Below, one piece after another: positions 45,547 through 53,684 of a stretch of 64,000 bases of DNA. Origin of the DNA: Massilia sp. KIM (GTDB lineage Bacteria > Pseudomonadota > Gammaproteobacteria > Burkholderiales > Burkholderiaceae_D); the NCBI RefSeq assembly GCF_002007115.1, contig NZ_MVAD01000005.1:6249-70248 (forward strand), read 5' to 3'. The notes beneath the pieces are model-generated. The model was not told the DNA's origin. It did no database searches and saw only the letters and a program-made list of their open reading frames with translations. Each line of letters begins with the position of its first letter. Position 1 is the first letter of the stretch. Position numbers and translations under genes: made by a program.

Positions 45547-46926
45547 ATGAAACTCGACACCTCCCCCATCGCCGCCATCGCCACCGCCCCCGGCCGCGGC
45601 GGCATCGGCGTCGTGCGCGCCTCCGGCAAGTCGCTGGCCCCGCTGATCGACGCCCTGTTCCCCGGCGCCACCCTGGCCCCGCGCCACGCCACCTACATCC
45701 CCTTCAAGGACGCCGCCGGCAGCGTGATCGACCAGGGCATCGCCCTCTACTTCAAGGGCCCGCATTCCTACACCGGCGAAGACGTGCTCGAACTCCAGGG
45801 CCACGGTGGCCCGATCGTGCTGCAGATGCTGCTCCAGCGGGTGCTGGAAGCCGGCGCCGCGCACGGCCTGCGACTGGCCGAACCGGGCGAATTCACCCGC
45901 CGCGCCTTCCTGAACGACAAGCTCGACCTGGCCCAGGCCGAAGCCGTGGCCGACCTGATCGACGCCTCCACCGAAGCCGCCGCCAAGTCGGCCTCGCAGT
46001 CGCTGTCGGGCGCCTTCTCGCAGGTGGTGCACAAGCTGGTCGACCAGACCATCAACCTGCGCATGCTGGTCGAAGCCACCCTCGACTTCCCGGAAGAGGA
46101 GATCGACTTTCTCGAGAAGTCGAACGCGCGCGGCCAGCTGGCCGACATCATCGAGGCGCTGGAAGCGGTGTTCCGCCAGGCCGCGCAAGGCGCGCTGCTG
46201 CGCGAAGGCCTGAACGTGGTGCTGGTGGGCCAGCCCAACGTCGGCAAGTCCTCCCTGCTCAACGCCCTGGCCGGCGCCGACGTCGCCATCGTCACCCCGA
46301 TCGCCGGCACCACCCGCGACAAGGTGACCGAGACCATCCAGATCGAAGGCATCCCGCTCAACATCATCGATACCGCAGGCATCCGCGCGCTCGACGAAGG
46401 CGTGGACGTGGTCGAGGCGATCGGCATCGAGCGCACCTGGGGCGAAGTCGGCAAGGCCGACGTGATCCTGCACCTGCTGGACGCGAACCTGGGGCCGAGC
46501 AAGGCCGACGAGGAGATCGTGGCCGCCTTCCCCGAAGGCGTGCCGGTGCTGCGCATCTGGAACAAGATCGACCTGTCGGGCCACAGGCCGTCGAAGGAAG
46601 AGGGCGCGGACGCCACCCACCTCTACCTGTCGGCGCACGAGAAGCTCGGCATCGAACTGCTGCGCGCCGAGCTGCTGCGCATCGCCGGCTGGCAGCAGAC
46701 CGGCGAATCGCTCTACCTGGCGCGCGAACGCCACCTGATCGCACTGCGGGCCGCGCGCGAGCACCTCGAACTGGCGCGCCAGCACGCGATGCAGGATGAC
46801 CAGTCGCTCGACCTGTTCGCCGAGGAGTTGCGCCTGGCGCAGGATCAGCTCTCCAGTATCACCGGGCAGTTCACGCCGGATGACTTGCTGGGGGTGATCT
46901 TCAGCCGGTTCTGCATCGGTAAATGA
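45547..46926 (+). CDS. mnmE: tRNA modification GTPase MnmE
   Basis: The 459-residue GTPase works with MnmG to form 5-carboxymethylaminomethyl groups on U34 of some tRNAs. The N-terminal TrmE fold starts [20 protein letters not shown]. The GTPase domain has [14 protein letters not shown], the DTAG motif and NKID. The C terminus ends FCIGK, whose cysteine is conserved and needed for activity. It follows yidC in the usual order, here separated by a terminator and a repeat element. Confidence 0.97.
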   Translation: MKLDTSPIAAIATAPGRGGIGVVRASGKSLAPLIDALFPGATLAPRHATYIPFKDAAGSVIDQGIALYFKGPHSYTGEDVLELQGHGGPIVLQMLLQRVLEAGAAHGLRLAEPGEFTRRAFLNDKLDLAQAEAVADLIDASTEAAAKSASQSLSGAFSQVVHKLVDQTINLRMLVEATLDFPEEEIDFLEKSNARGQLADIIEALEAVFRQAAQGALLREGLNVVLVGQPNVGKSSLLNALAGADVAIVTPIAGTTRDKVTETIQIEGIPLNIIDTAGIRALDEGVDVVEAIGIERTWGEVGKADVILHLLDANLGPSKADEEIVAAFPEGVPVLRIWNKIDLSGHRPSKEEGADATHLYLSAHEKLGIELLRAELLRIAGWQQTGESLYLARERHLIALRAAREHLELARQHAMQDDQSLDLFAEELRLAQDQLSSITGQFTPDDLLGVIFSRFCIGK

Positions 46927-47084
46927 ATCTTGCAGAGTGAGCTCGGAGATTCGCTGCTGTCAGCGCTCAGAGCTCTCGAGAGAGGGCGCTCGGGCGTCGC
47001 ATCAGTCTGCAACACGGCCCTGATGTTCATGAGCGGACAGAGAATGCGTAGACCCTCTATCGACCCGAAGCGGACCACCCGGGG

Positions 47085-47696
47085 TCAGTCCATCATGGAC
47101 ACGAAAGCGCCGGTTTGCGGGTCTCTCGCAAACGATGCGCCTCCAGGCGCATCAAGAAGATCGATGAAGGAATCATCTTTGGAAAGCACCCGGCCGAGGG
47201 AAACGAAGGCAATATTGTCCGGGTCATCCATGTACTCATCCGATTCGTCACCCGCCGCGATGCGCCAGCCGCTATCGTTCTCATTGTCAGGCTCCTCACG
47301 GTACAAATAGCCGACTTTCGCCCCATCGCTCAGAATCCGTTGAGTGACGAAACATCGTTTGGCATATCGCTCGACGATATTATCGTGGCTGTCATGCGGC
47401 GTATTGATGATGTGCCGGGCATCGAAGGCCACCTCATCACCCAGCTTCAGGTCTTTGATCCAATAGGGCTCGTTGTCCAGCCGTCCAAGAAATTTCCCGT
47501 CCAGGCCAACATGATCCACGATTACCCACATTCTCTCGGCTCCCGGCGCCTCGGGGTCGTCTGACTCGAAATTGAAAATCAGCTTGACGACGTCGCCGGG
47601 TCGGACGAGCGCGATTGCTTCCCTGGGCGGTTTGAAGAAGGTGTATTTGTTCGCGGCTGCCAACTCATCCGCATCTTCCAGCGTCCAACTCGGCAT
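47085..47696 (-). CDS. DUF2314-DUF2185 (Imm33-like) protein, possible orphan immunity protein
   Basis: The 203-residue soluble protein appears to have two domains. Residues about 10-105 resemble DUF2314 (KYTFFKPPREAIALVRPGDV, then GRLDNEPYWIKDLKLGDEVA). Residues about 115-200 resemble DUF2185/Imm33 (VGYLYREEPDNENDSGWRIA, then GDESDEYMDDPDNIAFVSLG). Imm33 members protect against polymorphic or type VI toxins. No toxin gene is adjacent. It is very acidic and lower in GC than mnmE and the LysR gene beside it, which suggests transfer. Assignment is by memory of domain patterns. Confidence 0.72.
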   Translation of the reverse strand: MPSWTLEDADELAAANKYTFFKPPREAIALVRPGDVVKLIFNFESDDPEAPGAERMWVIVDHVGLDGKFLGRLDNEPYWIKDLKLGDEVAFDARHIINTPHDSHDNIVERYAKRCFVTQRILSDGAKVGYLYREEPDNENDSGWRIAAGDESDEYMDDPDNIAFVSLGRVLSKDDSFIDLLDAPGGASFARDPQTGAFVSMMD

Positions 47697-47835
47697 ACGA
47701 TGTCATCCCTCATCAGGTTTCATGATCTTCGCTAATAGCAGCAAGCGTCCGCATTTGACCGGTAAGGAACGCTTCACCGGCTCAGTGTACCGAGCCCTTG
47801 CCGCGTGAGCAATCCGCGCATTTCCCCATGCGCCC

Positions 47836-48735
47836 TTAGTCCACCAAAGGAGCCAGCAGCTCCGCCACCCAGTCCATGAACAGACGGGTGCGCGCCGGCA
47901 CGTGGCGGCGCGAAGGATAGACAAAGGACAGCGGCATCGAGGCCGGACGATATTCCGGCAGCACCTCCACCAGCCGTCTCGCCTCCACCAGCGCCGCCAC
48001 CCCCACCGCCGGCGCCTGCGCGATGCCCAGCCCCGCCACGCAGGCCGCGCGATAAGCCGCCGTGTTGTTGACCGTGAGCGCGCCCGGCGCCGGCAGGCGC
48101 TGGGTCGCTTCGCCATCGAACCATTCCCAGCAGGGCGCGCTCCCGCCGAGCTGGGTGTCGTAGTGCACCAGCCGGTGCTGCGCCAGATCCTCCAGGCTGC
48201 GCGGCACGCCATGGCGCGCGATGTAGTCCGGACTGGCGCAGTTGACCACCCGGAAGCTGCCGAGATGGCGCGCCACCAGGTTGGAATCCGTCAGCTCGCC
48301 GATGCGTATCACGCAGTCGTAGCCGTCGCGCACCAGGTCCACCCGCCGGTCCATGCTGCCGAGGTCCACCAGCAGTTGCGGATGGCGCGCCATGAATTCG
48401 CCCAGGCGCGGCAGCACGATATCGGTGGCCAGGCTGACCGGCATGTCCACCCGCAGGCGGCCGGTGACGCCGGCCCCGCCCTCGCGGAACATGGCGCGCA
48501 GCGCTTCCACCTGCTCCAGCACCTCACGGCTGCGTGCGAAATAGGCTTCGCCCTCCTGGGTCATCTGCACGCGGCGCGTGGTGCGCTGCAGGAGCCGGGT
48601 GCCGAGCTGCTGCTCTAGCTCGCGCACGGCGGCCGACACCGTCGCATTCGGCAAGCCGAGCTGGCGCGCCGCGCCGCTGAAGCTGCCCAGTTCGGCCACC
48701 TTGAGAAAGACCGCGATCGTATCGAGTTCGTTCAT
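47836..48735 (-). CDS. LysR-family transcriptional regulator
   Basis: The 299-residue regulator has the helix-turn-helix TIAVFLKVAELGSFSGAARQ, then ATVSAAVRELEQQLGTRLLQ. The group (CrgA/DmlR-like) usually regulates a divergent SDR or oxidoreductase. Here an SDR gene diverges after a 104-base intergenic region. The ATG at 48735 gives a standard-length protein, and MNEL starts the typical fold. A further in-frame extension of about 31 codons upstream is not needed. Confidence 0.93.
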   Translation of the reverse strand: MNELDTIAVFLKVAELGSFSGAARQLGLPNATVSAAVRELEQQLGTRLLQRTTRRVQMTQEGEAYFARSREVLEQVEALRAMFREGGAGVTGRLRVDMPVSLATDIVLPRLGEFMARHPQLLVDLGSMDRRVDLVRDGYDCVIRIGELTDSNLVARHLGSFRVVNCASPDYIARHGVPRSLEDLAQHRLVHYDTQLGGSAPCWEWFDGEATQRLPAPGALTVNNTAAYRAACVAGLGIAQAPAVGVAALVEARRLVEVLPEYRPASMPLSFVYPSRRHVPARTRLFMDWVAELLAPLVD

Positions 48736-48807
48736 GGATTTTTCGTAGATCCTGCAAAGTCCAAGCAGAAATGGCGGATTTATTACCGCGCGCACGAAAA
48801 ATATACT
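48736..48807. promoter_or_regulatory. Shared LysR/SDR control region with inverted repeats
   Basis: A 17-base palindrome (GGAT-N9-ATCC) lies at 48736-48752, next to the LysR start codon. The 9-mer ATTTTTCGT at 48738-48746 is repeated inverted as ACGAAAAAT at 48794-48802, 47 bases away, overlapping a TATACT box (48802-48807) suited as -10 for the SDR gene. Two inverted sites at both ends fit a LysR regulator that controls both genes. Confidence 0.45.
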
Positions 48808-48839
48808 GGCTCCATCAATTTTCCTCAAGGAGCCCAGGC

Positions 48840-49604
48840 ATGAAGACCCACCATACCCGCATCGCCCTGATCACCGGCGCCAGCCGCGGCCTCGGCCGCA
48901 ACATCGCGAGTCATCTGGCCGAGCGCGGCGTCGACCCCATCCTCACCTACCACCGGAATGCGTCCGCCGCCGCCGAAGTGGTGGACGAACTGCGCGCCCT
49001 CGGCCGCCGCGCCACCGCGCTGCCGCTCGACGTCGCCGACAGCCGCGCCTTCCCGGCCTTCGCCGCCCAGGTGCGCGAAGTGGTGCAAGGCTGGGGACGC
49101 GAGCGCTTCGACATCCTGGTCAACAACGCCGGCAGCGGCCTGCACCTGCCTTACCTCGAGACCACCGAGGAGCAGTTCGACAGCATGGTCGCGATCCACC
49201 TGAAGTCGGCCTTCTTCCTGACCCAGGCGCTGGCGCCGTTGCTGGAAGACGGCGGCCGCATCCTCAACGTGTCGAGCGGGCTGGCGCGCTTCACCGTGGA
49301 GAACTATGCGGCCTATGCGATGGCCAAGGGCGGGGTCGAGGTGCTGACGCGCTACCAGGCGCGCGAGCTGGCGGCGCGGAGAATCAAGGTCAACGTGATC
49401 GCCCCGGGGGCGATCGAGACCGACTTCAGCGGCGGCGCGGTGCGCGACAATCCCCAGCTCAACGCCATGATCGCCGGCATGACGGCCCTGGGCCGGGCCG
49501 GCCTGCCGGACGACATCGGCGCCGCCGCCGCGGCGCTGCTGGACGAGGGCAATGGCTGGATGACGGGACAGCGCATCGAGGTCTCGGGCGGCATGATGCT
49601 CTGA
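48840..49604 (+). CDS. SDR family oxidoreductase
   Basis: The 254-residue short-chain dehydrogenase has TGASRGLG near residues 13-20, NNAG, the serine in NVSSGLARF and the catalytic YAMAK. AAGGAG lies about 7 bases upstream of the ATG at 48840, which fixes the start. It is transcribed divergently from the LysR gene and is its most likely target. TYHRNASAA after the second beta strand suggests NADP(H). The substrate is unknown. Confidence 0.93.
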   Translation: MKTHHTRIALITGASRGLGRNIASHLAERGVDPILTYHRNASAAAEVVDELRALGRRATALPLDVADSRAFPAFAAQVREVVQGWGRERFDILVNNAGSGLHLPYLETTEEQFDSMVAIHLKSAFFLTQALAPLLEDGGRILNVSSGLARFTVENYAAYAMAKGGVEVLTRYQARELAARRIKVNVIAPGAIETDFSGGAVRDNPQLNAMIAGMTALGRAGLPDDIGAAAAALLDEGNGWMTGQRIEVSGGMML

Positions 49605-49691
49605 GCAGGCGCAACTGTTACGGAAGGTAATCGTCCGGCAGGGGCGGCGCGGCTCGTGCTAGGCTGGCGCTTCCTTTGAAACCGGACAGCC

Positions 49692-50267
49692 ATGATGCGA
49701 CTGCGATCCCTTCCCACGCGCTCCCTGGCCAGGTTCGCCGGCGTGGTGGCAGCGGCGAGCCTGCTGGCCTCCTGCGCCAACCTGGCCGGCCCGCGCCAGG
49801 TCGAACTGCCGCTGCACAAGCTGCAGGCCGGCCTCGAACGCCGCTTCCCGCTCGATAACCGCATGCTCGACGTGCTCAACGTGCGCCTCACGCGCCCGCA
49901 GCTGTCGATCCAGCCCGAGCAGGACCGCGTGGCGCTCGCGCTCGACGCCTCGGTCAGCCCGCCCTTCATGAGCGAAAGCTGGCAGGGCAAGCTGGCCTTC
50001 TCGGGCCGCCTCTACGTCGACCCCAACCGCTCCGCCGTGATGATGGCGGAGCCGCGCGTCGACCGCCTCGACTTCGGCGCCGGCAGCGGTCTGGCCGAGC
50101 GCCAGGTGGCGAACGTCGCCAATAGCATGATCGGCATGCTGGCGCGCGACGTCCCGGTCTACGCCTTCCGCATGGAAGACCTGCGCTACGCGGGCGTGCA
50201 GTTCGTCCCGACCCGCATCGCCACCACCCAGCGCGGACTCCTGGTGACCCTGGAGCCGGTGCGCTGA
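49692..50267 (+). CDS. DUF1439 lipoprotein (YceB-like)
   Basis: The 191-residue protein has a lipoprotein signal (VVAAASLLASC, with lipobox LASC) and a mature domain of the DUF1439 type: an amphipathic start LHKLQAGLERRFPLDNRMLD, then LDVLNVRLTRPQLSIQPEQD. E. coli YceB is the best known relative; the fold resembles lipid-binding tubular proteins, and its role is not known. It follows the SDR gene by 87 bases on the same strand, though a functional tie is not evident. Confidence 0.88.
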   Translation: MMRLRSLPTRSLARFAGVVAAASLLASCANLAGPRQVELPLHKLQAGLERRFPLDNRMLDVLNVRLTRPQLSIQPEQDRVALALDASVSPPFMSESWQGKLAFSGRLYVDPNRSAVMMAEPRVDRLDFGAGSGLAERQVANVANSMIGMLARDVPVYAFRMEDLRYAGVQFVPTRIATTQRGLLVTLEPVR

Positions 50268-50352
50268 CAAGCGCCGTCACGCCGGTCCTGCACGGAACGC
50301 CAACCTAAGCTATGATTTTTGCACCGTGCCGTAAATGGTCAGAGGAGAAACG

Positions 50353-50523
50353 TTGCTCGAATGCTCCAACGCCAACCCGCCGGATACTTCGGCGTTGCAC
50401 TGCCTGCGCATTACGCGCACACTGGCACGAGCGGTTGCGATAACGCTGGAGCAGCCCGGAGTTTGCGCCAACCGGGGTGTTTCGCCTTGCTTGCGGTTTC
50501 TCATGCACACGGTATTCCACTGA
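50353..50523 (+). CDS. Possible small protein with TTG start
   Basis: A frame of 56 codons begins at a TTG with AGAGGAG 5 bases upstream (50341-50347). A TATGAT box lies at 50310-50315, but the -35 match is poor. The peptide has four cysteines and a central helix-like stretch (LRITRTLARAVAITLEQPGV). It fills the 297-base gap between the DUF1439 and zinc-ribbon genes, where nothing else is seen. It may be chance. Confidence 0.25.
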   Translation: MLECSNANPPDTSALHCLRITRTLARAVAITLEQPGVCANRGVSPCLRFLMHTVFH

Positions 50524-50564
50524 AGTAACCTTTCTTCAGTTCAGTCTGCCGTAGGGGGTGGATC

Positions 50565-50774
50565 TTGGAAACGACACACGAGAGTTTTCCGGACAACGGG
50601 TTGCCCGCCGAGCCGCCCATCGCCGCCGTGGCGGCAGGCGCCATGCCTTCGCGGCTGAGCCTTCCGGCCAAGGGATCGTGCTGGTATTGCGAGAAGCCGC
50701 TCGACAGCGTACGCCGCTTCTGCGGCAAGTCCTGCGCCGACTCCTTCGACGAGGAAGCGGAATTCACCCGCTGA
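50565..50774 (+). CDS. Small zinc-ribbon-like protein (TTG start)
   Basis: The 69-residue protein has a disordered N-terminal half and a compact C-terminal metal site: C39 and C42 (CWYC), then C53 and C57 (CGKSC), followed by an acidic helix. This looks like a small zinc finger of the DUF2116 kind. The start is a TTG with GGGGG 6-7 bases upstream; no ATG or GTG is in frame nearby. It converges on the Hpt gene. The function is unknown. Confidence 0.6.
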   Translation: METTHESFPDNGLPAEPPIAAVAAGAMPSRLSLPAKGSCWYCEKPLDSVRRFCGKSCADSFDEEAEFTR

Positions 50775-50802
50775 ACCGGCGCGCCCGACGGGCGGCGCTG
50801 GC

Positions 50803-51417
50803 CTAGGCGTCGCCTCTTCCTTCCAGCACCGCGAGCGCACGCTCGAAATCGAAATCGCGCACGGCCGCGTCCAGCAGGCGCATGCGCTCGGGGCCGAGCG
50901 CGGCCAGGAAGGCGTCGTGGCGCTGCGCCAGCAGGGCGGGCGCGGCGCCGTCGCCGATGTCCAGCATGGCGCGCAGGCGTGCGATGTCCTCGGGCGAGGC
51001 CGCCGCCACCACGGCGTCCGGGCCGGGCGGGCTCAAGACCGTGTCGAGCTGCTCCAGCACCCGCCCCAGTTCGTCCGCGAGTTCGTCGGCCAGCGCGCCG
51101 GCCGGCTGCAGCGCCGCTTCTCCATGGGTACGGAAGGCCAGTTCGACGCCAAGCGCCAACTGGCGCAGGCGGCGCGCCTCGACCATCGCGGCCGCGCCTT
51201 TCAGGGTATGGACCACGCGCTGGGCCAGCGCCGCGTCGCCGGCGGCGAGCGCCCGGCGCAGGCGCGCCGCGGCGTCGTGGTAGTCGGAGCGAAAGCGCGC
51301 CAGCACCCGCAGGTGCATGGCCCGGTCCCCCATCACGCGATCGAGGCCGGCGACCAGGTCGAGCGCCGGCTCCGCCGAGTCGGCGGCGTCTTGCTGCGCC
51401 GTGCGCTCCGGCCGCAT
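50803..51417 (-). CDS. Hpt domain phosphotransfer protein
   Basis: The 204-residue cytoplasmic protein has an Hpt four-helix bundle at about residues 20-110, with phosphoryl-accepting H70 in RVVHTLKGAAAM. The C-terminal 90 residues form an Ala/Arg/Leu-rich helical region of unknown role. It would pass phosphate between a hybrid histidine kinase and a response regulator; neither is in the window. Its ATG overlaps the stop of the upstream CAP-domain gene by one base (TGATG), which is unusual for such a pair. Confidence 0.85.
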   Translation of the reverse strand: MRPERTAQQDAADSAEPALDLVAGLDRVMGDRAMHLRVLARFRSDYHDAAARLRRALAAGDAALAQRVVHTLKGAAAMVEARRLRQLALGVELAFRTHGEAALQPAGALADELADELGRVLEQLDTVLSPPGPDAVVAAASPEDIARLRAMLDIGDGAAPALLAQRHDAFLAALGPERMRLLDAAVRDFDFERALAVLEGRGDA

Positions 51418-52394
51418 CAGCGCGTGGTGAAGGACCACTGGCGCGTCACCGGGCTGCCATTGACCGTGCCGGTGAAGCTGACGTCGTAGGTGGTGGCGCC
51501 GCGCAGCGGATCCAGCGGCACGATCGCGGCCGCGGTCTTGATCTCGCCCGCCGGGTCGACGCGCTGCACCGCCAGGTCGGCGCCGCCGCGCGGGCGCACC
51601 GTGAAGGTCTGCACCACCAGCGAGGCGTCGAGGTTGGCGTGCACGCTGATCGGATAGCCCACCTGGTTGCGGTTCGGGATCGGGTCCGGCTCCTCGGTGT
51701 CGCTGAAGAAGTTCGGCGTCACCTGGCCCTGGCCGTTGTAGGGCCAGGTCGTGATCGTGCCGCGCGCGATGCCGGGGCCGAAGCCGCCGCGCGCCGCGAA
51801 ATTGGCGGTGAAGTAGTTGTAGCCGTTGGCCGCGCTGGCCGCGCCGGTGCCGATCTCCTTGAACATCGGCTCGAACATCACGAAGCGGTGGTAGATCGCC
51901 GTGATCAGTTCCTCGGCCATGAAGGCGCCGGAACGGTTGTTGGTGCCGGAGATGACTTCGCCATACGCATAGCCGTCGACCGGAATGGTATAGCCGGCGG
52001 CGTTCAGGCGATCCTTCAGGGTGGCGCCGGTGAAGCCCTGGCGGCCCGGGACCTGGTCGTGGCTCATCACGTTGTTGATGCGCAGGTATTCGGAGTGGCC
52101 GAGGGCCGCGTTGTTGATCTGCGCATTCTCCGCCACGGTCGGCATGCCGGCCTGGGTGCGGCGGTAGTTGATCCAGTTGCGGCCATCGAGGGCGATATTG
52201 CCGGTCTGCGCAGGCGCAGCGGGCGTGTCCGCCACCGGAGGCGCGGCGGGCGCCGTGCCGTTGCCGGCCGCCGGCGTGGTGCTCACCGGAGGATTGGCCG
52301 CAGGGCTGTCGCTGCCGCCACCGCCGCACGCGGCCAGGGCCAGGGCGGAACCCAGCGCCGCAACGATCGTTCGCCAGCGAAGCGTGTAGCTCAT
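51417..52394 (-). CDS. CAP-domain (SCP-like) lipoprotein
   Basis: The 325-residue exported protein has a lipobox ALAAC (Cys23), followed by GGGGSDS and a Pro/Ala/Thr-rich linker to about residue 60. The CAP domain follows: NWINYRRTQAGMPTVAENAQ, INNAALGHSEYLRINNVMSH, then GEVISGTN and ITAIYHRFVMFEP. The His and Glu of the CAP cavity appear present. A beta-rich C-terminal domain of about 100 residues closes it. It is coupled to the Hpt gene downstream. Confidence 0.85.
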   Translation of the reverse strand: MSYTLRWRTIVAALGSALALAACGGGGSDSPAANPPVSTTPAAGNGTAPAAPPVADTPAAPAQTGNIALDGRNWINYRRTQAGMPTVAENAQINNAALGHSEYLRINNVMSHDQVPGRQGFTGATLKDRLNAAGYTIPVDGYAYGEVISGTNNRSGAFMAEELITAIYHRFVMFEPMFKEIGTGAASAANGYNYFTANFAARGGFGPGIARGTITTWPYNGQGQVTPNFFSDTEEPDPIPNRNQVGYPISVHANLDASLVVQTFTVRPRGGADLAVQRVDPAGEIKTAAAIVPLDPLRGATTYDVSFTGTVNGSPVTRQWSFTTR

Positions 52395-52504
52395 GTTGCA
52401 ACTCCTGTCAATACGTGGAAGGAATGCGACATTTTAGGGGAAAACGCCGCAACGCGACGGCCGTTAGGCTCAAGCGCAACAGCTTATTTTGCACCCTGTA
52501 GAAT

Positions 52505-53329
52505 ATGGCATCCATTCTCTTGTCAAGTCAGCCATACGTGAAACCGACCAGCAAGCAACGCCTCGCGCGCGCCAAGTTCGCCCTGCCCAGCTCCGTCACC
52601 CTGCTGTCGATCGCCTGCGGCTTCGGCAGCATCGTGATCTCGGTCGACAATGCCCATATCGGCGATCCGGGCGACTTCCGCCTGGCCGCGATCCTGCTGG
52701 TGCTGGCCGGCGTGTTCGACGCCCTGGACGGCTTCGTGGCGCGCGCCACCAACACCCAGTCCAGCTTCGGGGTGCAGCTCGATTCGATCGCCGACGTGAT
52801 GAACTTCGGCTGCGCCCCCGGCCTGCTGCTGTACTGCTACGGCTTCGGCCAGATGGCGGTCGACCACCCGACCCTGGTGCGCATGGGCGGCCTGGCCTGC
52901 TTCGTGTTCGTGGCCTGCGGCGCGCTGCGCCTGGCGCGCTTCAACATCAGCCACGGCCGCACCGACCCGCGCTACTTCGTCGGCATGCCGATCACTGCGG
53001 GGGCGGCCTGCGTGGCCTCGGTGGTGGTGGCCTGGCCCGACCCGGCGACCACCATGGCCCAGGCCTTCCTGATCGCGGGCCTGATGGTGGCGGTGGGCGC
53101 GCTGATGGTGTCGACCATCCGCTTCCCCAGCTCCAAGCACCCGCGCGGCAAGGTCATGATCGGCCTGCTGGTCGCGTGCGCGATCCTGCTGGCGCTGCTG
53201 CAGACGCGCTTCTTCGTGCTGTTCTTCCTGCTCTACGTGTGCGCGACCCTGCTGCTGAACCTCGCCTGGCGCACCGGCTGGACCGGCGTGGCGCCGCCCA
53301 GGGTCTACGACGAGGCCGACGAGGTCTAG
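52505..53329 (+). CDS. pssA: CDP-diacylglycerol-serine O-phosphatidyltransferase
   Basis: PssA makes phosphatidylserine, the precursor of phosphatidylethanolamine, in the inner membrane. The 274-residue protein has the CDP-alcohol phosphotransferase motif DG-x2-AR-x8-G-x3-D-x3-D at residues 75-97 (D75, G76, A79, R80, G89, D93, D97). About eight hydrophobic helices are seen. The family is the membrane-bound type II, common in betaproteobacteria. The ATG at 52505 gives a normal N terminus. Confidence 0.95.
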   Translation: MASILLSSQPYVKPTSKQRLARAKFALPSSVTLLSIACGFGSIVISVDNAHIGDPGDFRLAAILLVLAGVFDALDGFVARATNTQSSFGVQLDSIADVMNFGCAPGLLLYCYGFGQMAVDHPTLVRMGGLACFVFVACGALRLARFNISHGRTDPRYFVGMPITAGAACVASVVVAWPDPATTMAQAFLIAGLMVAVGALMVSTIRFPSSKHPRGKVMIGLLVACAILLALLQTRFFVLFFLLYVCATLLLNLAWRTGWTGVAPPRVYDEADEV

Positions 53330-53372
53330 GCGTCGGCGCGGCAGCGCGCGAACCCTTCTGCCGCGCAGGCGC

Positions 53373-53684
53373 TCAGGCGAACTTGTCGAGCATCGCCGCC
53401 AGGCGGGCGGCGCGCTCGCGCGCTTCCTCGAGGTCGGCGCTGGCGCCGGTCTGGGTGATGATGGCGGCGGTGAGGAGCTGGACGAAGGAGCGGTCCAGGG
53501 CCTTGCGCGCGGCCGCCATCTGCTGGGCCACCGCGTCGCAGTCCGAGGGCGCGTCGGCCAGCGCGATCAGCTTCTGCACCCCGCGCAGCTGGCCCTCGAT
53601 GCGGGCCAGCCGATTGAGCAAGTCCTTCTTTTGCTGGGCGCTGAGGGCCTGGCCTTCGACGATCTTGAGCGGGGCGTCGGCCAT
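53373..53684 (-). CDS. CsoR/FrmR-family repressor with reduced sensing site
   Basis: The 103-residue helical regulator has LLNRLARIEGQLRGVQKLIA, the helix 1 of the CsoR/RcnR/FrmR family, and C49 in SDCDAVAQQ. In copper sensors C36, H61 and C65 are needed. Here the positions 25 and 29 residues after C49 are Ala74 and Gln78, so the His and second Cys are missing. A sensor of an electrophile through one thiol, as with formaldehyde sensors, is possible. It is coupled to the reductase gene upstream by one base (TGATG). Confidence 0.85.
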   Translation of the reverse strand: MADAPLKIVEGQALSAQQKKDLLNRLARIEGQLRGVQKLIALADAPSDCDAVAQQMAAARKALDRSFVQLLTAAIITQTGASADLEEARERAARLAAMLDKFA

